From the NCBI GenBank assembly GCA_026706595.1, contig JAPOYL010000013.1, positions 1-64,000 of the forward strand: 64,000 bases of DNA, read 5' to 3'. Within the stretch, counting starts at the first letter, position 1; every line of letters starts with the position of its first letter. Shown in pieces: positions 9,538 to 18,220 of this stretch. This DNA comes from Gammaproteobacteria bacterium. GTDB lineage: Bacteria; Pseudomonadota; Gammaproteobacteria; UBA4575. Made by a program: the position numbers and the translations under genes. The notes beneath the pieces are model-generated. The model had not been told where the DNA came from. It did no database searches and saw only the letters and a list, made by a program, of their open reading frames with translations.

Positions 9538-11031
9538 CTAGCTACCTGATTCCGGTTTCATCTGCGGGAACAGGATGACATCACGGATGTTGGGTGAATT
9601 GGTCAGCAACATGACAAGGCGATCCACTCCGATACCCTCCCCTGCGGTAGGAGGCAGACCATATTCGAGTGCACGGATATAGTCGGTATCGTAACTCATA
9701 GCTTCCTCATCACCGCTTTCTTTCTCTGCGGCCTGCAATCTGAAGCGCTCTGCCTGATCCTCCGGGTCGTTCAGTTCCGAGAATCCATTGGCTATTTCTC
9801 TTCCGCCCACAAAAAACTCGAACCGGTCGGTCACGGATGGATCGTCGTCATTTTTTCGGGCAAGTGGAGAAACATCGGTTGGGAATGCCGTGATGAATGT
9901 GGGTTCCCTGAGACGCGCTTCGACGGTTTTTTCAAAGATCTCGATTTGTATTTTGCCGAGCCTGTAGTTCGGCTCTATAGGCACTTCCAGCTGGGCAGCT
10001 GCCTTTTTCGCACCTGCAGGCGTATCCAGCTGGTTCGAGTCCAGTGAGGAATTGAAATGCAATATGGATTCTTTCACGGTCATACGGTTAAAAGGTTTGG
10101 AGAAATCGAAAGTCTCGTCCCCGTATTGCACGGACAGCGTGCCCAGCACTTCGCTGCAAACCCAACGCATCATCTCCTCAGTGAGGTCCATCAGGTCATG
10201 AAAATCGGCATACGCCTGGTAAAACTCCAGCATGGTGAATTCGGGGTTATGCTGGGTGGATAATCCCTCATTGCGAAAATTCCGGTTGATCTCAAAAACC
10301 TGCTCCACTCCTCCGATCACCAGCCGCTTCAGATACAATTCCGGCGCTACACGCATAAACAGGGGCCGGCCAAGTGCATTGTGATAGGTCTCGAACGGCC
10401 TTGCCGCAGCACCTCCTGCAATGGTTTGCATCATGGGTGTCTCGACTTCAACAAAATTGCGCTCCACCAGAAATTGCCGCAGGCACCGGATGATTGCTGT
10501 GCGTTTTTCCAAAACCTCACGCGAACTCCGGTTCATGATCAAGTCGACATAGCGTTGCCGGTACCGCTGTTCCTGATCAGTCAACCCATGGAATTTTTCA
10601 GGCAACGGCCGCAGTGACTTGGTCAGCAGCACAGCGGACTGGATCTTTACATACAGATCGCCCTTGCCGGATTTGTGCACAGGGCCGGTCACCCCCACGA
10701 TATCCCCGATATCCCAGGCATCGACGTCCTGAATAAGCGATTCAGATGAATTCTTGCGATCTAGATAGGCCTGTATGCGGCCTGTCATATCCTGCAACAC
10801 CAGAAAGGAACTTCGCTTTCCCATGATGCGTGCACCGATGGCCACGCACTGATTCAGCTCAACGAGGTCATCCTTTGATTTCCCCGAAAGCGTGTCCTGC
10901 AGATCCCGGGCAAAAGCGTTTCTTCGAAAATGGTTCGGAAAGGCTGCACCCTTTTTTCTTTGCTCAGCCAGCTTTGAACGCCTTTGGGCAATCAGCCTGT
11001 TCTCATCCTGAGCCTGGTCTTCTTTCACCAT
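9538..11031 (-). CDS. lysS: Lysyl-tRNA synthetase (class II)
   Basis: Charges tRNA-Lys. It has an N-terminal OB-fold anticodon domain followed by the class II core: [34 protein letters not shown] (motif 2) and [12 protein letters not shown] (motif 3). The 497-residue length is standard. It starts 5 bp after the prfB stop, and this prfB-lysS order is common in proteobacteria. It converges on ygfZ with 68 bp between them and no clear hairpin terminator. Confidence 0.97.
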   Translation of the reverse strand: MVKEDQAQDENRLIAQRRSKLAEQRKKGAAFPNHFRRNAFARDLQDTLSGKSKDDLVELNQCVAIGARIMGKRSSFLVLQDMTGRIQAYLDRKNSSESLIQDVDAWDIGDIVGVTGPVHKSGKGDLYVKIQSAVLLTKSLRPLPEKFHGLTDQEQRYRQRYVDLIMNRSSREVLEKRTAIIRCLRQFLVERNFVEVETPMMQTIAGGAAARPFETYHNALGRPLFMRVAPELYLKRLVIGGVEQVFEINRNFRNEGLSTQHNPEFTMLEFYQAYADFHDLMDLTEEMMRWVCSEVLGTLSVQYGDETFDFSKPFNRMTVKESILHFNSSLDSNQLDTPAGAKKAAAQLEVPIEPNYRLGKIQIEIFEKTVEARLREPTFITAFPTDVSPLARKNDDDPSVTDRFEFFVGGREIANGFSELNDPEDQAERFRLQAAEKESGDEEAMSYDTDYIRALEYGLPPTAGEGIGVDRLVMLLTNSPNIRDVILFPQMKPESGS

Positions 11032-11036
11032 CCTGC

Positions 11037-12135
11037 CTAAACTCCGCTCTTGAGGCTTGCCTCGATAAAAGTGTCGAGATTGCCGTCTAGCACGGCTTGC
11101 GTGTTTCCGGTTTCAACAGAGGTGCGCAGGTCCTTGATACGTGACTGATCAAGCACGTATGAGCGGATCTGGCTACCCCACCCGATATCTGCCTTGCTTT
11201 CTTCCAGGGCCTGTTTTTCACTGTCCCGTTTCTTGACTTCCATTTCATACAACTTGGCCCTGAGCTGTTTCATGGCAGTTTCCTTGTTCCGGTGCTTGGA
11301 ACGGTCATTCTGGCATTGTGTCACAACCCCGGTCGGCAGATGTGTGATGCGCACGGCGGACTCGGTCTTGTTTACGTGCTGACCACCAGCGCCACTTGCA
11401 CGGTACACGTCGACTCGCAAATCGGCGGGATTGATTTCGATATCAATGTCATCGTTCACCTCGGGGGACACAAATACTGCTGCGAAGGATGTGTGTCTGC
11501 GGTTGCCGGAATCAAACGGTGATTTGCGCACCAGCCGGTGTACACCGGTTTCCGTACGAAGCCACCCGAATGCATACTCGCCCTCGAACCTGACCGTCGC
11601 ACTCTTGATACCGGCCACCTCACCGGGAGAAACCTCGATCAGCTCGGTTGTAAAATCCTTTTGCTCTCCCCACCGAAGGTACATCCGCAGCAGCATTTCA
11701 GCCCAGTCCTGGGCCTCCGTACCTCCGGAGCCGGACTGTATGTCCAGGAAAGCATTGCTGGCATCCATCTCACCCGAGAACATCCGGTTGAACTCGAGCT
11801 TGGCGACCCTTGACTCCAGTTCCGACAGGTCTTCTTCCACAGCCTGTATGGTTTCCGGGTCTTCCTCCTCTATGGCCAGCTCAAGCAAACTGCCCGCATC
11901 CGCAAGTCCCTCTTCGACATGTTCGATCGTCTGTACAATTGCCTCAAGTTCTGTGCGCTGCTTGCCTAGCTTTTGCACAACCTCAGGCTGATTCCAGATC
12001 TCCGGGCTCTCTAACTCCTTGTTGAGCTCATGCAAGCGTTCGCACTTGTCCTCGTAGTCAAAGATACCCCCTTAGATTCATGGTGCGCGCACGCAGGTCA
12101 TCGATCAGATTTTGTAGTGCATTGGTTTCCATCAT
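11037..12135 (-). CDS. prfB: Peptide chain release factor 2, made by programmed +1 frameshift
   Basis: RF2 ends translation at UGA and UAA. The gene is split. A 25-codon first frame starts at ATG 12135 or 12132 and ends ...LRGYL at an in-frame TGA (12060-12058). The +1 frame continues [18 protein letters not shown] to the stop at 11037. Key motifs are [11 protein letters not shown] (SPF stop-codon recognition) and [17 protein letters not shown] (GGQ peptidyl hydrolysis). Full length is about 365 residues, as for E. coli RF2. It is cotranscribed with lysS. Confidence 0.96.
12057..12072 (-). promoter_or_regulatory. RF2 autoregulatory +1 frameshift site
   Basis: The minus strand reads AGG GGG TAT CTT TGA C. 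AGGGGG is an internal Shine-Dalgarno-like stimulator three bases before the slippery CTT, and TGA is the RF2-specific stop. Low RF2 slows termination and lets the ribosome shift +1 to GAC. The site is the same 16-base sequence I recall from E. coli prfB. Confidence 0.93.
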
Positions 12136-12191
12136 GTTTTCCAGGCGGGTTCAGGCCACGATATGATAGCGTATAAAGGGTAACAGCAATA

Positions 12192-12265
12192 GGCGCTGAC
12201 ACGCGCCGGATTCGACAGGCCGGAACCCCTGTCCAAAGACCGTTGCCGCAGGATTCGATTCCTGC
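12192..12265 (+). promoter_or_regulatory. Three tandem hairpins in the leader of the DHPS-like gene
   Basis: Three perfect stems stand in a row: GGCGC/GCGCC with a 6-nt loop (12192-12207), GACAGG/CCTGTC with an 8-nt loop (12214-12233), and GCAGGA/TCCTGC with loop TTCGAT (12248-12265). The octamer GGATTCGA occurs twice (12208 and 12251). They lie 85-160 bp upstream of ATG 12351, so they would form a structured 5' leader. I cannot match them to a known riboswitch class. Confidence 0.4.
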
Positions 12266-12350
12266 TGTAGCTCATTCAGGCCCATGGTCACAGGTGATAT
12301 ATACTTTGACCTCGGTAATTTGTACGGATCACCCTATCTGCATCACGGGC

Positions 12351-13775
12351 ATGAGCGAACACATCCTATTTCTGACTGGCAAACTTGCGGAAAAAAGTTT
12401 ACGGCGTGTCCTGGAGTCCATGCAGCCGACGGATTTCACCTACGAAGTGCGCCAGCTCGGGGTCAGCGTAGCCGCACTGATGACCACCAAGCTGATCGAA
12501 AAGCGCCTCGGCGATACGGGCCAAGCAAACCGGATCATCATCCCCGGACGCTGCCGTGGCGACATTGAAGCTCTTTCCAACTCCCTGAAGACCACAGTCG
12601 AACGTGGTCCCACAGAACTCAAGGACCTGCCCGCATACCTGGGCCAGTCCGTGGAAAAAACAGACCTTCGCGCCTATAGCGTACAAATTTTTGCAGAAAT
12701 TGTTGATGCTCCGAACATGTCTGTTGAGGAGATTGTCAGGCGGGCGCAAACCTATCAACAGGATGGTGCAAACGTCATAGACGTCGGCTGCCTGCCTGGG
12801 GTGTCTTTCCCACACCTCGCAGAGTCCGTACAGGCGCTCAAAGCAGAGAATTTCAAGGTCAGCATCGACTCGCTGGAGCCACGCGACCTGATTGCCGGAG
12901 CCCACGCGGGTGCCGATTACCTCCTGAGCCTGAATGAAAAAAGCCTGTGGATTGCAGAAGAAGTGGACGCAATTCCCATCGTGATTGGCAGCCCACCGAG
13001 CAATGCCAGGTCCCTGTACCGGTCCATGCGCACCTTGTTAAAGCATGGCAAGCCGTTCATTGCCGACTCGATCCTCGACCCGATTCATTTCGGTTTTACG
13101 GAATCTATCGTTCGCTATCGTAATTTGCGCAAGCTTTTTCCAGATGCCGAGATCATCATGGGTACCGGAAATTTGACAGAACTCACACATGCAGATTCGG
13201 CAGGCACCAGTGCCCTTCTGTCAGGCATCATGTCAGAACTTGAAATCCAGCACTTGCTGGTCACGGAGGTCAGCGGCCACTGTCGGCATGCGGTACGTGA
13301 AGCAGACCTTGCACGGCGCATCATGCATGCCGCGAAAATTGACAACGTTCCTCCAAAAGGCTACGACAACGGCCTGATGGGCCTGCATGAATGCGAGCCC
13401 TTCCCTTATACTGCCCAGGAGATCGAGGAATTAGCCGAGCAGGTCAAGGATCCAAACTACCGGATACAGCTCAGCAGCAAAGGCATACACACCTATAACC
13501 GCGACGGCATGCAAACCACCACCGACCCTTACGAAATTTACCCGCACCTGGACATCGAAGATGATAGTGGCCATGCCTTCTACCTGGGTGTCGAGCATGC
13601 ACGCGCCCAGATCGCATGGCAGCTTGGTAAAAGGTACGAGCAGGACGAAGAGTTGAACTGGGGTGTCGCGACCCGCAAGGAGGCGGAAGACCTCAGCCGC
13701 TACAAGGCGGCGGGCTCGACCATGCACACCCGAAGGGCCCGCAAGGCCAAGCAGAAAGACAGAAGGAATAACTAG
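12351..13775 (+). CDS. Dihydropteroate synthase-like protein of H4MPT biosynthesis (DUF6513 type)
   Basis: Large protein of about 474 residues with an N-terminal domain (MSEHILFLTGKLAEKSLRRVL) and a TIM-barrel similar to dihydropteroate synthase (NVIDVGCLPGVSFPHL, VSIDSLEPRDLIAGAHAGADYLLS). Proteins of this type occur in organisms with the H4MPT pathway and are thought to act in joining the pterin to the ribofuranosyl-aniline part. The exact reaction is an inference. ATG 12351 fits the conserved start; upstream in-frame codons run through the leader hairpins and look non-coding. DUF447 starts 1 bp after its stop. Confidence 0.8.
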   Translation: MSEHILFLTGKLAEKSLRRVLESMQPTDFTYEVRQLGVSVAALMTTKLIEKRLGDTGQANRIIIPGRCRGDIEALSNSLKTTVERGPTELKDLPAYLGQSVEKTDLRAYSVQIFAEIVDAPNMSVEEIVRRAQTYQQDGANVIDVGCLPGVSFPHLAESVQALKAENFKVSIDSLEPRDLIAGAHAGADYLLSLNEKSLWIAEEVDAIPIVIGSPPSNARSLYRSMRTLLKHGKPFIADSILDPIHFGFTESIVRYRNLRKLFPDAEIIMGTGNLTELTHADSAGTSALLSGIMSELEIQHLLVTEVSGHCRHAVREADLARRIMHAAKIDNVPPKGYDNGLMGLHECEPFPYTAQEIEELAEQVKDPNYRIQLSSKGIHTYNRDGMQTTTDPYEIYPHLDIEDDSGHAFYLGVEHARAQIAWQLGKRYEQDEELNWGVATRKEAEDLSRYKAAGSTMHTRRARKAKQKDRRNN

Positions 13776-13776
13776 C

Positions 13777-14355
13777 ATGCCATTCATCAGGGAATGCATC
13801 GTTACCACGCTCAGGGATAACGACGATGTACATATCGCCCCCATGGGGATTCACGAGGACGGAAAAAACCTGGTCATCCTGCCATTCAAACCGTCCACCA
13901 CACTGGACAACCTGGAAAGACAAGGAACTGCAACGCTGAACTACACAGACGATGTGCGCATCTACGCCGGTTGTCTGACCGGGCGCAGCGACTGGCCGAC
14001 ATGCAGCACCGAAGTCATCCAGGGGGTGCGCCTTGAATATTGTCTGGCCCATACAGAGCTTGAAGTGACCGGCAAGGTGGACGACCCTGTGCGGCCAAGA
14101 TATTCCTGCAAGACCGTGCACGAGGCGGTTCATGCACCTTTTCATGGCTATAATCGTGCACAGTCAGCAGTGATTGAACTTGCTATTCTGGTCAGTCGAT
14201 TGCACATGCTGCCCCAGGCAAGAGTCCACCAGGAAATCGAGTACCTGAGGACATCCGTGGACAAGACTGCAGGTCCGCGTGAACAGGAGGCCTGGGACTG
14301 GCTGATGACGAAAGTGGACAGTTTTCAGACATCAAAGAGGGAGGGCCGGCAATGA
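13777..14355 (+). CDS. DUF447 family protein
   Basis: 192 residues beginning MPFIRECIVTTLRDNDDVHIAPMG, the characteristic DUF447 opening, a flavin-reductase-like split barrel found in archaea and H4MPT-using bacteria. Its reaction is unknown. AAGGA lies 10 bp before ATG 13777, which decides the start. It is sandwiched between the DHPS-like gene and mfnB with overlaps or one-base gaps, so a role in making H4MPT or methanofuran is likely from context only. Confidence 0.78.
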   Translation: MPFIRECIVTTLRDNDDVHIAPMGIHEDGKNLVILPFKPSTTLDNLERQGTATLNYTDDVRIYAGCLTGRSDWPTCSTEVIQGVRLEYCLAHTELEVTGKVDDPVRPRYSCKTVHEAVHAPFHGYNRAQSAVIELAILVSRLHMLPQARVHQEIEYLRTSVDKTAGPREQEAWDWLMTKVDSFQTSKREGRQ

Positions 14356-15068
14356 CCGGGATGCTTGCAAGCGTTCGGAACATGGAAGAGGCAGATCTGG
14401 CATGCCGGGGAGGCGTCGATGTCGTCGACCTGAAGGAGCCGCGCGAGGGTGCCCTGGGAGCCGTACCATTGGATACCATACACCGCATCGTTGACGAATT
14501 GTGGGAAAAATGCCTGATCAGCGCCACCATCGGCGACATGCCTGCCAACCCTTTCGCGATCAAGGAGCAGGTCATGAAAACTGCAGAAGCCGGGGTTGAT
14601 TACGTAAAGATTGGGATGTTCAGTCAACGCCATGTCGAAGATTGCCTGCCCGCTCTTGCATCCTGTTCCCGCAAGGGCATTGCGATCATAGCGGTCTTGT
14701 TTGCGGATACAGAATTTGACGTTGACGATGTCATTCGCAGCGTCAAGCATGCCGGTCTGAAAGGGGTCATGCTGGATACAGCAGGCAAAGGCTCAGGCAG
14801 CTTGCTTGAACACCAGAACATCTACCAGCTCGAGTATTTTGTCAATCGCGCACGCCAGTCCGGTCTGCTCACGGGACTGGCAGGCTCCTTGACTACGGAA
14901 AATATCCCAACGCTGATACGGGTTGCTCCCGATTACATCGGGTTTCGTACAGCGCTTTGTTCGGACAGGGAAAGAGTCGGCTGCGTGGACAGGGAAGCTT
15001 TGCGGGAAGTCAGAAGAGCGATTCCAGTAGCCCCGGAAATTCCCTACGTGCGAACCAGTTCCTCATGA
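14352..15068 (+). CDS. mfnB: (5-formylfuran-3-yl)methyl phosphate synthase MfnB
   Basis: Aldolase-like TIM barrel that makes the furan ring precursor of methanofuran from two glyceraldehyde-3-phosphates. MLASVRNMEEADLACRGG, VDLKEPREGALGA and VKIGMFS with catalytic lysines are family signatures. ATG 14352 overlaps the DUF447 stop (ATGA) and has a strong GAGGGAGGG site. The 3' end overlaps the converging MMPL gene by 25 bp. Its presence, with mfnD, mfnE and mfnF relatives nearby, shows that the cell makes a methanofuran-type C1 carrier. Confidence 0.9.
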   Translation: MTGMLASVRNMEEADLACRGGVDVVDLKEPREGALGAVPLDTIHRIVDELWEKCLISATIGDMPANPFAIKEQVMKTAEAGVDYVKIGMFSQRHVEDCLPALASCSRKGIAIIAVLFADTEFDVDDVIRSVKHAGLKGVMLDTAGKGSGSLLEHQNIYQLEYFVNRARQSGLLTGLAGSLTTENIPTLIRVAPDYIGFRTALCSDRERVGCVDREALREVRRAIPVAPEIPYVRTSSS

Positions 15069-17563
15069 GAGCCCGCCGGAGCGGTGGTCTCAAGCAACAG
15101 GGGGATCACGCTGAAGGTTGCAAACAAGGAGATCAGCATGGCAATGCTGGTCAACATGCCGAAATAGATCGAAGGGAAAAAGCTCGACAGCACCAGTATG
15201 ACGAATCCCAGTGAGATGGTGATCGAGGTAAAGTAAAGCGCCTTGCCTGCCGTGGTCTGTGCGGTACGGATGGCATCGAGGTTGCTGGCTTTGCGCGCAC
15301 GTTCCCTCTTGTAGCGGTGGATGTAGTGTATGGCATAGTCCACGCCGACCCCAACGGTGATTGCAGCGGTAGTGATCGTCATGATATCGAGCGGGATTCC
15401 CGACATGCCAATCAGTCCCAGGACAAAGAGCACGGTGAACATGTTTGGCAGTGCACCGATCAGGGCCAGTTTCAGGCTGCGGAACAGGAACGCCAGTACG
15501 ACCAGGATGCAGGCAAATACCGTGCCCAGGGTCAGGATTTGCGAGCGAAACAGGCTCTGCAAAACATTGTTGTACAGCACACTGATGCCGGTAAGCCTGA
15601 ATTCCTCATTGTCCTTGACGAGATTGCCGCCAATGTCGGCACGTATCTTGTTCAGCAAGTCATTCCTGACCAGGGAAGGATCCGAATCCCTGATACGTGC
15701 AAGAATCCTGGCCTGATTCCCATCCGCTGAGACGTAGGGGGCGATCATGGCCTGCTTCACATTTTCCGGCACTTTCGAATAAATCATCGACAGGTGGAAG
15801 TCCTCAAGTTCCTCCCCATCGTTCACCAACCGCATTACTTCCTCGATGCTGGAAAGAGAAAGCACCTTGCCAATCTCCGGTAACCCCTCGAGATACTTGT
15901 GAATTTTATCGATCTTCCTGATCCCGAACCTGTTGTACCAGTAGCTTGTGGCGGTAAAATCATCCTGCGTGTCTTCAAGACCTGCGAGGTAGTCGTCGAA
16001 CTCCGCGAATTCGTCATCCTCCTCGCCGAGGTCGATCTCCGGCTCGGTTTCCCGTGTGGCATCCAGAATCACCTCCAGCGGGGAAATACCTCCCAGTTCC
16101 TGATCGATCACAGCCAGTCCCTGGTAGATGTCCGTGGACTTCTTAAAATAATCGATGAACCGGTTTTCCACCGTGAGCTGACCGATCCCCACCAGGCCGA
16201 ACAGGAACATACTTGTCAGCACAACGGCAGCAGTCATCTTGTTTCCCAAGACCAGATTGAGTACCCGGTTAAGAAGGACAGAGGATGTATCCTTCTGCAG
16301 TTGCCTGGGCCTGGGCTCAAACAGCGTTATCAGAGCAGGCAGCACCGTGAAGGTAAGCAAGAACGCGCAGAAAAGGCCCAGGATCATGATGTGGCCGAAA
16401 GTGATGATCGGCCGTATGTCGCTGACCGTCAGCGAGAAAAAGGCAATCACGGTGGTCAGGACCATGTACAGACAGGGAGTGATTATTTGCGAAGCCGCCG
16501 TCCTGGTGTTTTCCTTGGTGCTAGCATCCGGATTGAGGGACTGGATTTCCTGATAGCGAATGATCACGTGTATCGATAAAGCGATCGAGAAGATGAGCAG
16601 CAAGGCCACGAAGTTCGATGAGATCACGGTCAACTGATAATCCATCAGCCCGATCAACCCGGAAACCAGCAGAACGCTCAACACGGCACACACCAGTGCC
16701 AGGAACACCCAGGCCAGACTCCTGAAAAAGATGAGCAGCACAATCACCATGATTGCGGCAATGGCCACACCAAAGGTGGCCAGGTCCTGGCGGACGAAAT
16801 CCTTCATGTCGTTGTTCACCAGTGGGGCACCCGCCAGATAGAACTGGCCGGCATCCCTGAGTTCCGAAAGATCGGCACGCATGGAAGTGAGAACCTGCCT
16901 GTAGTGGTCGTTGCTCAGATCCCTTTGCTCGCGGATATCTGCACGGATCGACTCCAGCTGGCCTTCTTCCACCTTGGTAATGGACCCGTCATCTTGCTTT
17001 TGTAAAAGCGCGTATCGCTGCTCCTGCAGATCCCACAGCGCCTGGTTCTTGTAAAAACCCACATGGATTGCCGTCAGGCCCAGATTCCGGTTCACCAGGT
17101 TGTCCAGATAGATGGAACTCGTAGTGAATTCCTCCCTTGCCTTGTTGATATCCACCTCAGGCGACATCAGGTTGGGATACTCGATGCTGCCGGTCTTTTC
17201 ATCCTTGATCGGCTGCATCAGCAGCGGCACATTGGTAATCGAGGTTACTGCTTCAACACGGTCCAGATTTTCGAATTTCTGAACGAGCCCGTCGATCAGC
17301 AGGATCGTCTCCTGGCTCAGCATTTCACCATGGGGCTTGTAGCCAACGATCAGAAATTCATCCGTGCTGTAGTGGCGGTGCACCTCCCGGTAATACTTGA
17401 GATCCGGATCACTCTCAAGCATCAGCGAGTCTGCAGAGGAATCAATGTCCAGCTTCTTGATGTACGGACTTGTTGCTGCTACCAGAGCAAGCACGCAAAG
17501 AATCACGAGGTAGGGATAGTTCGTGACGACGCGAAAAAAAGCGCTTACCGAGGACTGTAACAT
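15044..17563 (-). CDS. MMPL/RND-family inner-membrane transporter
   Basis: 839-residue protein with the RND two-repeat layout: one N-terminal helix, a large periplasmic loop, a five- to six-helix block (FGVAIAAIMVIVLLIFF onward), then a second loop and helix block (ITVGVGVDYAIHYIHRYKRE). The second loop holds an acidic stretch (DLGEEDDEFAEFDD). Such proteins export lipids or hydrophobic molecules using proton motive force. The substrate here is unknown. It lies between mfnB and the mfnE-like kinase, which makes a link to cofactor or envelope traffic possible but unproven. Confidence 0.85.
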   Translation of the reverse strand: MLQSSVSAFFRVVTNYPYLVILCVLALVAATSPYIKKLDIDSSADSLMLESDPDLKYYREVHRHYSTDEFLIVGYKPHGEMLSQETILLIDGLVQKFENLDRVEAVTSITNVPLLMQPIKDEKTGSIEYPNLMSPEVDINKAREEFTTSSIYLDNLVNRNLGLTAIHVGFYKNQALWDLQEQRYALLQKQDDGSITKVEEGQLESIRADIREQRDLSNDHYRQVLTSMRADLSELRDAGQFYLAGAPLVNNDMKDFVRQDLATFGVAIAAIMVIVLLIFFRSLAWVFLALVCAVLSVLLVSGLIGLMDYQLTVISSNFVALLLIFSIALSIHVIIRYQEIQSLNPDASTKENTRTAASQIITPCLYMVLTTVIAFFSLTVSDIRPIITFGHIMILGLFCAFLLTFTVLPALITLFEPRPRQLQKDTSSVLLNRVLNLVLGNKMTAAVVLTSMFLFGLVGIGQLTVENRFIDYFKKSTDIYQGLAVIDQELGGISPLEVILDATRETEPEIDLGEEDDEFAEFDDYLAGLEDTQDDFTATSYWYNRFGIRKIDKIHKYLEGLPEIGKVLSLSSIEEVMRLVNDGEELEDFHLSMIYSKVPENVKQAMIAPYVSADGNQARILARIRDSDPSLVRNDLLNKIRADIGGNLVKDNEEFRLTGISVLYNNVLQSLFRSQILTLGTVFACILVVLAFLFRSLKLALIGALPNMFTVLFVLGLIGMSGIPLDIMTITTAAITVGVGVDYAIHYIHRYKRERARKASNLDAIRTAQTTAGKALYFTSITISLGFVILVLSSFFPSIYFGMLTSIAMLISLFATFSVIPLLLETTAPAGSHEELVRT

Positions 17564-17626
17564 TCAGCTCATTTCATCCATTCGTTTTTTTATACACGGC
17601 TATGCAGACCGATGCAAAATTCCGGA

Positions 17627-18220
17627 TCAGGGAGTATCCATACCCAGCAGTTCCTCAAACTCACGCGCCTTGGATTTGTGCAGGAAATGGGCAGCTATTT
17701 TAGTGCCAGCAAGCAGCTCTGGCAAAACCGGGTCTACACAGCCGTGCTTTTGCAATTGATTCACCGGCATCTTAGAAAGTGTCAAAGGTGAGGATTTCAC
17801 AAACAGCAGCTGCGTCACGGACAAATACCCGGCCAGCCAGGCGGCGAGACTGTCCGAGGTGACATCCCAGGTCTTCGGCAGCCCACACTGCTGGCTGACC
17901 AGGGGATACGGTTCCCATATCGCGGTTTTATCATCATTCCAGCAGGCCCGGATCTGTTCTTTGTCACTGGCAAGACAAAGTCCCGGGCAAAGGGATGCCA
18001 TCAGGTATCCGAACTGCTGCATGGCGAGTACCGCCATGTGATGGGCATGCCCAAGTTCGAGGTTGAACCGCTGGTCGGTGTTGCGGACCAGGTCCGCATA
18101 AGGACCCCCGCCTGGCACAATCACCAGCTGATGGGAGCCCAGGCCCTGCAACGTATTCAGCCATTCTTCCAGATGCTCGCTTCCGTACAGGCTGCCACCT
18201 ATTTTAATGACCCAGGGCAT
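17627..18220 (-). CDS. Amino-acid-kinase-fold protein, MfnE-like furan phosphate kinase
   Basis: 197-residue small kinase of the aspartokinase/uridylate kinase fold. MPWVIKIGGSLYGSEHL and LVIVPGGGPYADLVR are the phosphate-binding loops, and VTSDSLAAWLAGYL is the nucleotide-site helix. Archaeal MfnE phosphorylates the aminomethylfuran phosphate in methanofuran synthesis; the short length and setting fit that role. It overlaps the end of pabB by 17 bp, so translation is coupled. Confidence 0.72.
   Translation of the reverse strand: MPWVIKIGGSLYGSEHLEEWLNTLQGLGSHQLVIVPGGGPYADLVRNTDQRFNLELGHAHHMAVLAMQQFGYLMASLCPGLCLASDKEQIRACWNDDKTAIWEPYPLVSQQCGLPKTWDVTSDSLAAWLAGYLSVTQLLFVKSSPLTLSKMPVNQLQKHGCVDPVLPELLAGTKIAAHFLHKSKAREFEELLGMDTP

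Noticed and set aside
12245-12270. tRNA-like T-arm or tmRNA ends (GGATTCGACAGG and GCAGGATTCGATTCCTGC)
   Set aside because: No acceptor or anticodon stem can be formed, the two parts are far closer than in tmRNA, and position 53-61 pairing of a T arm fails. Reported as leader hairpins instead.
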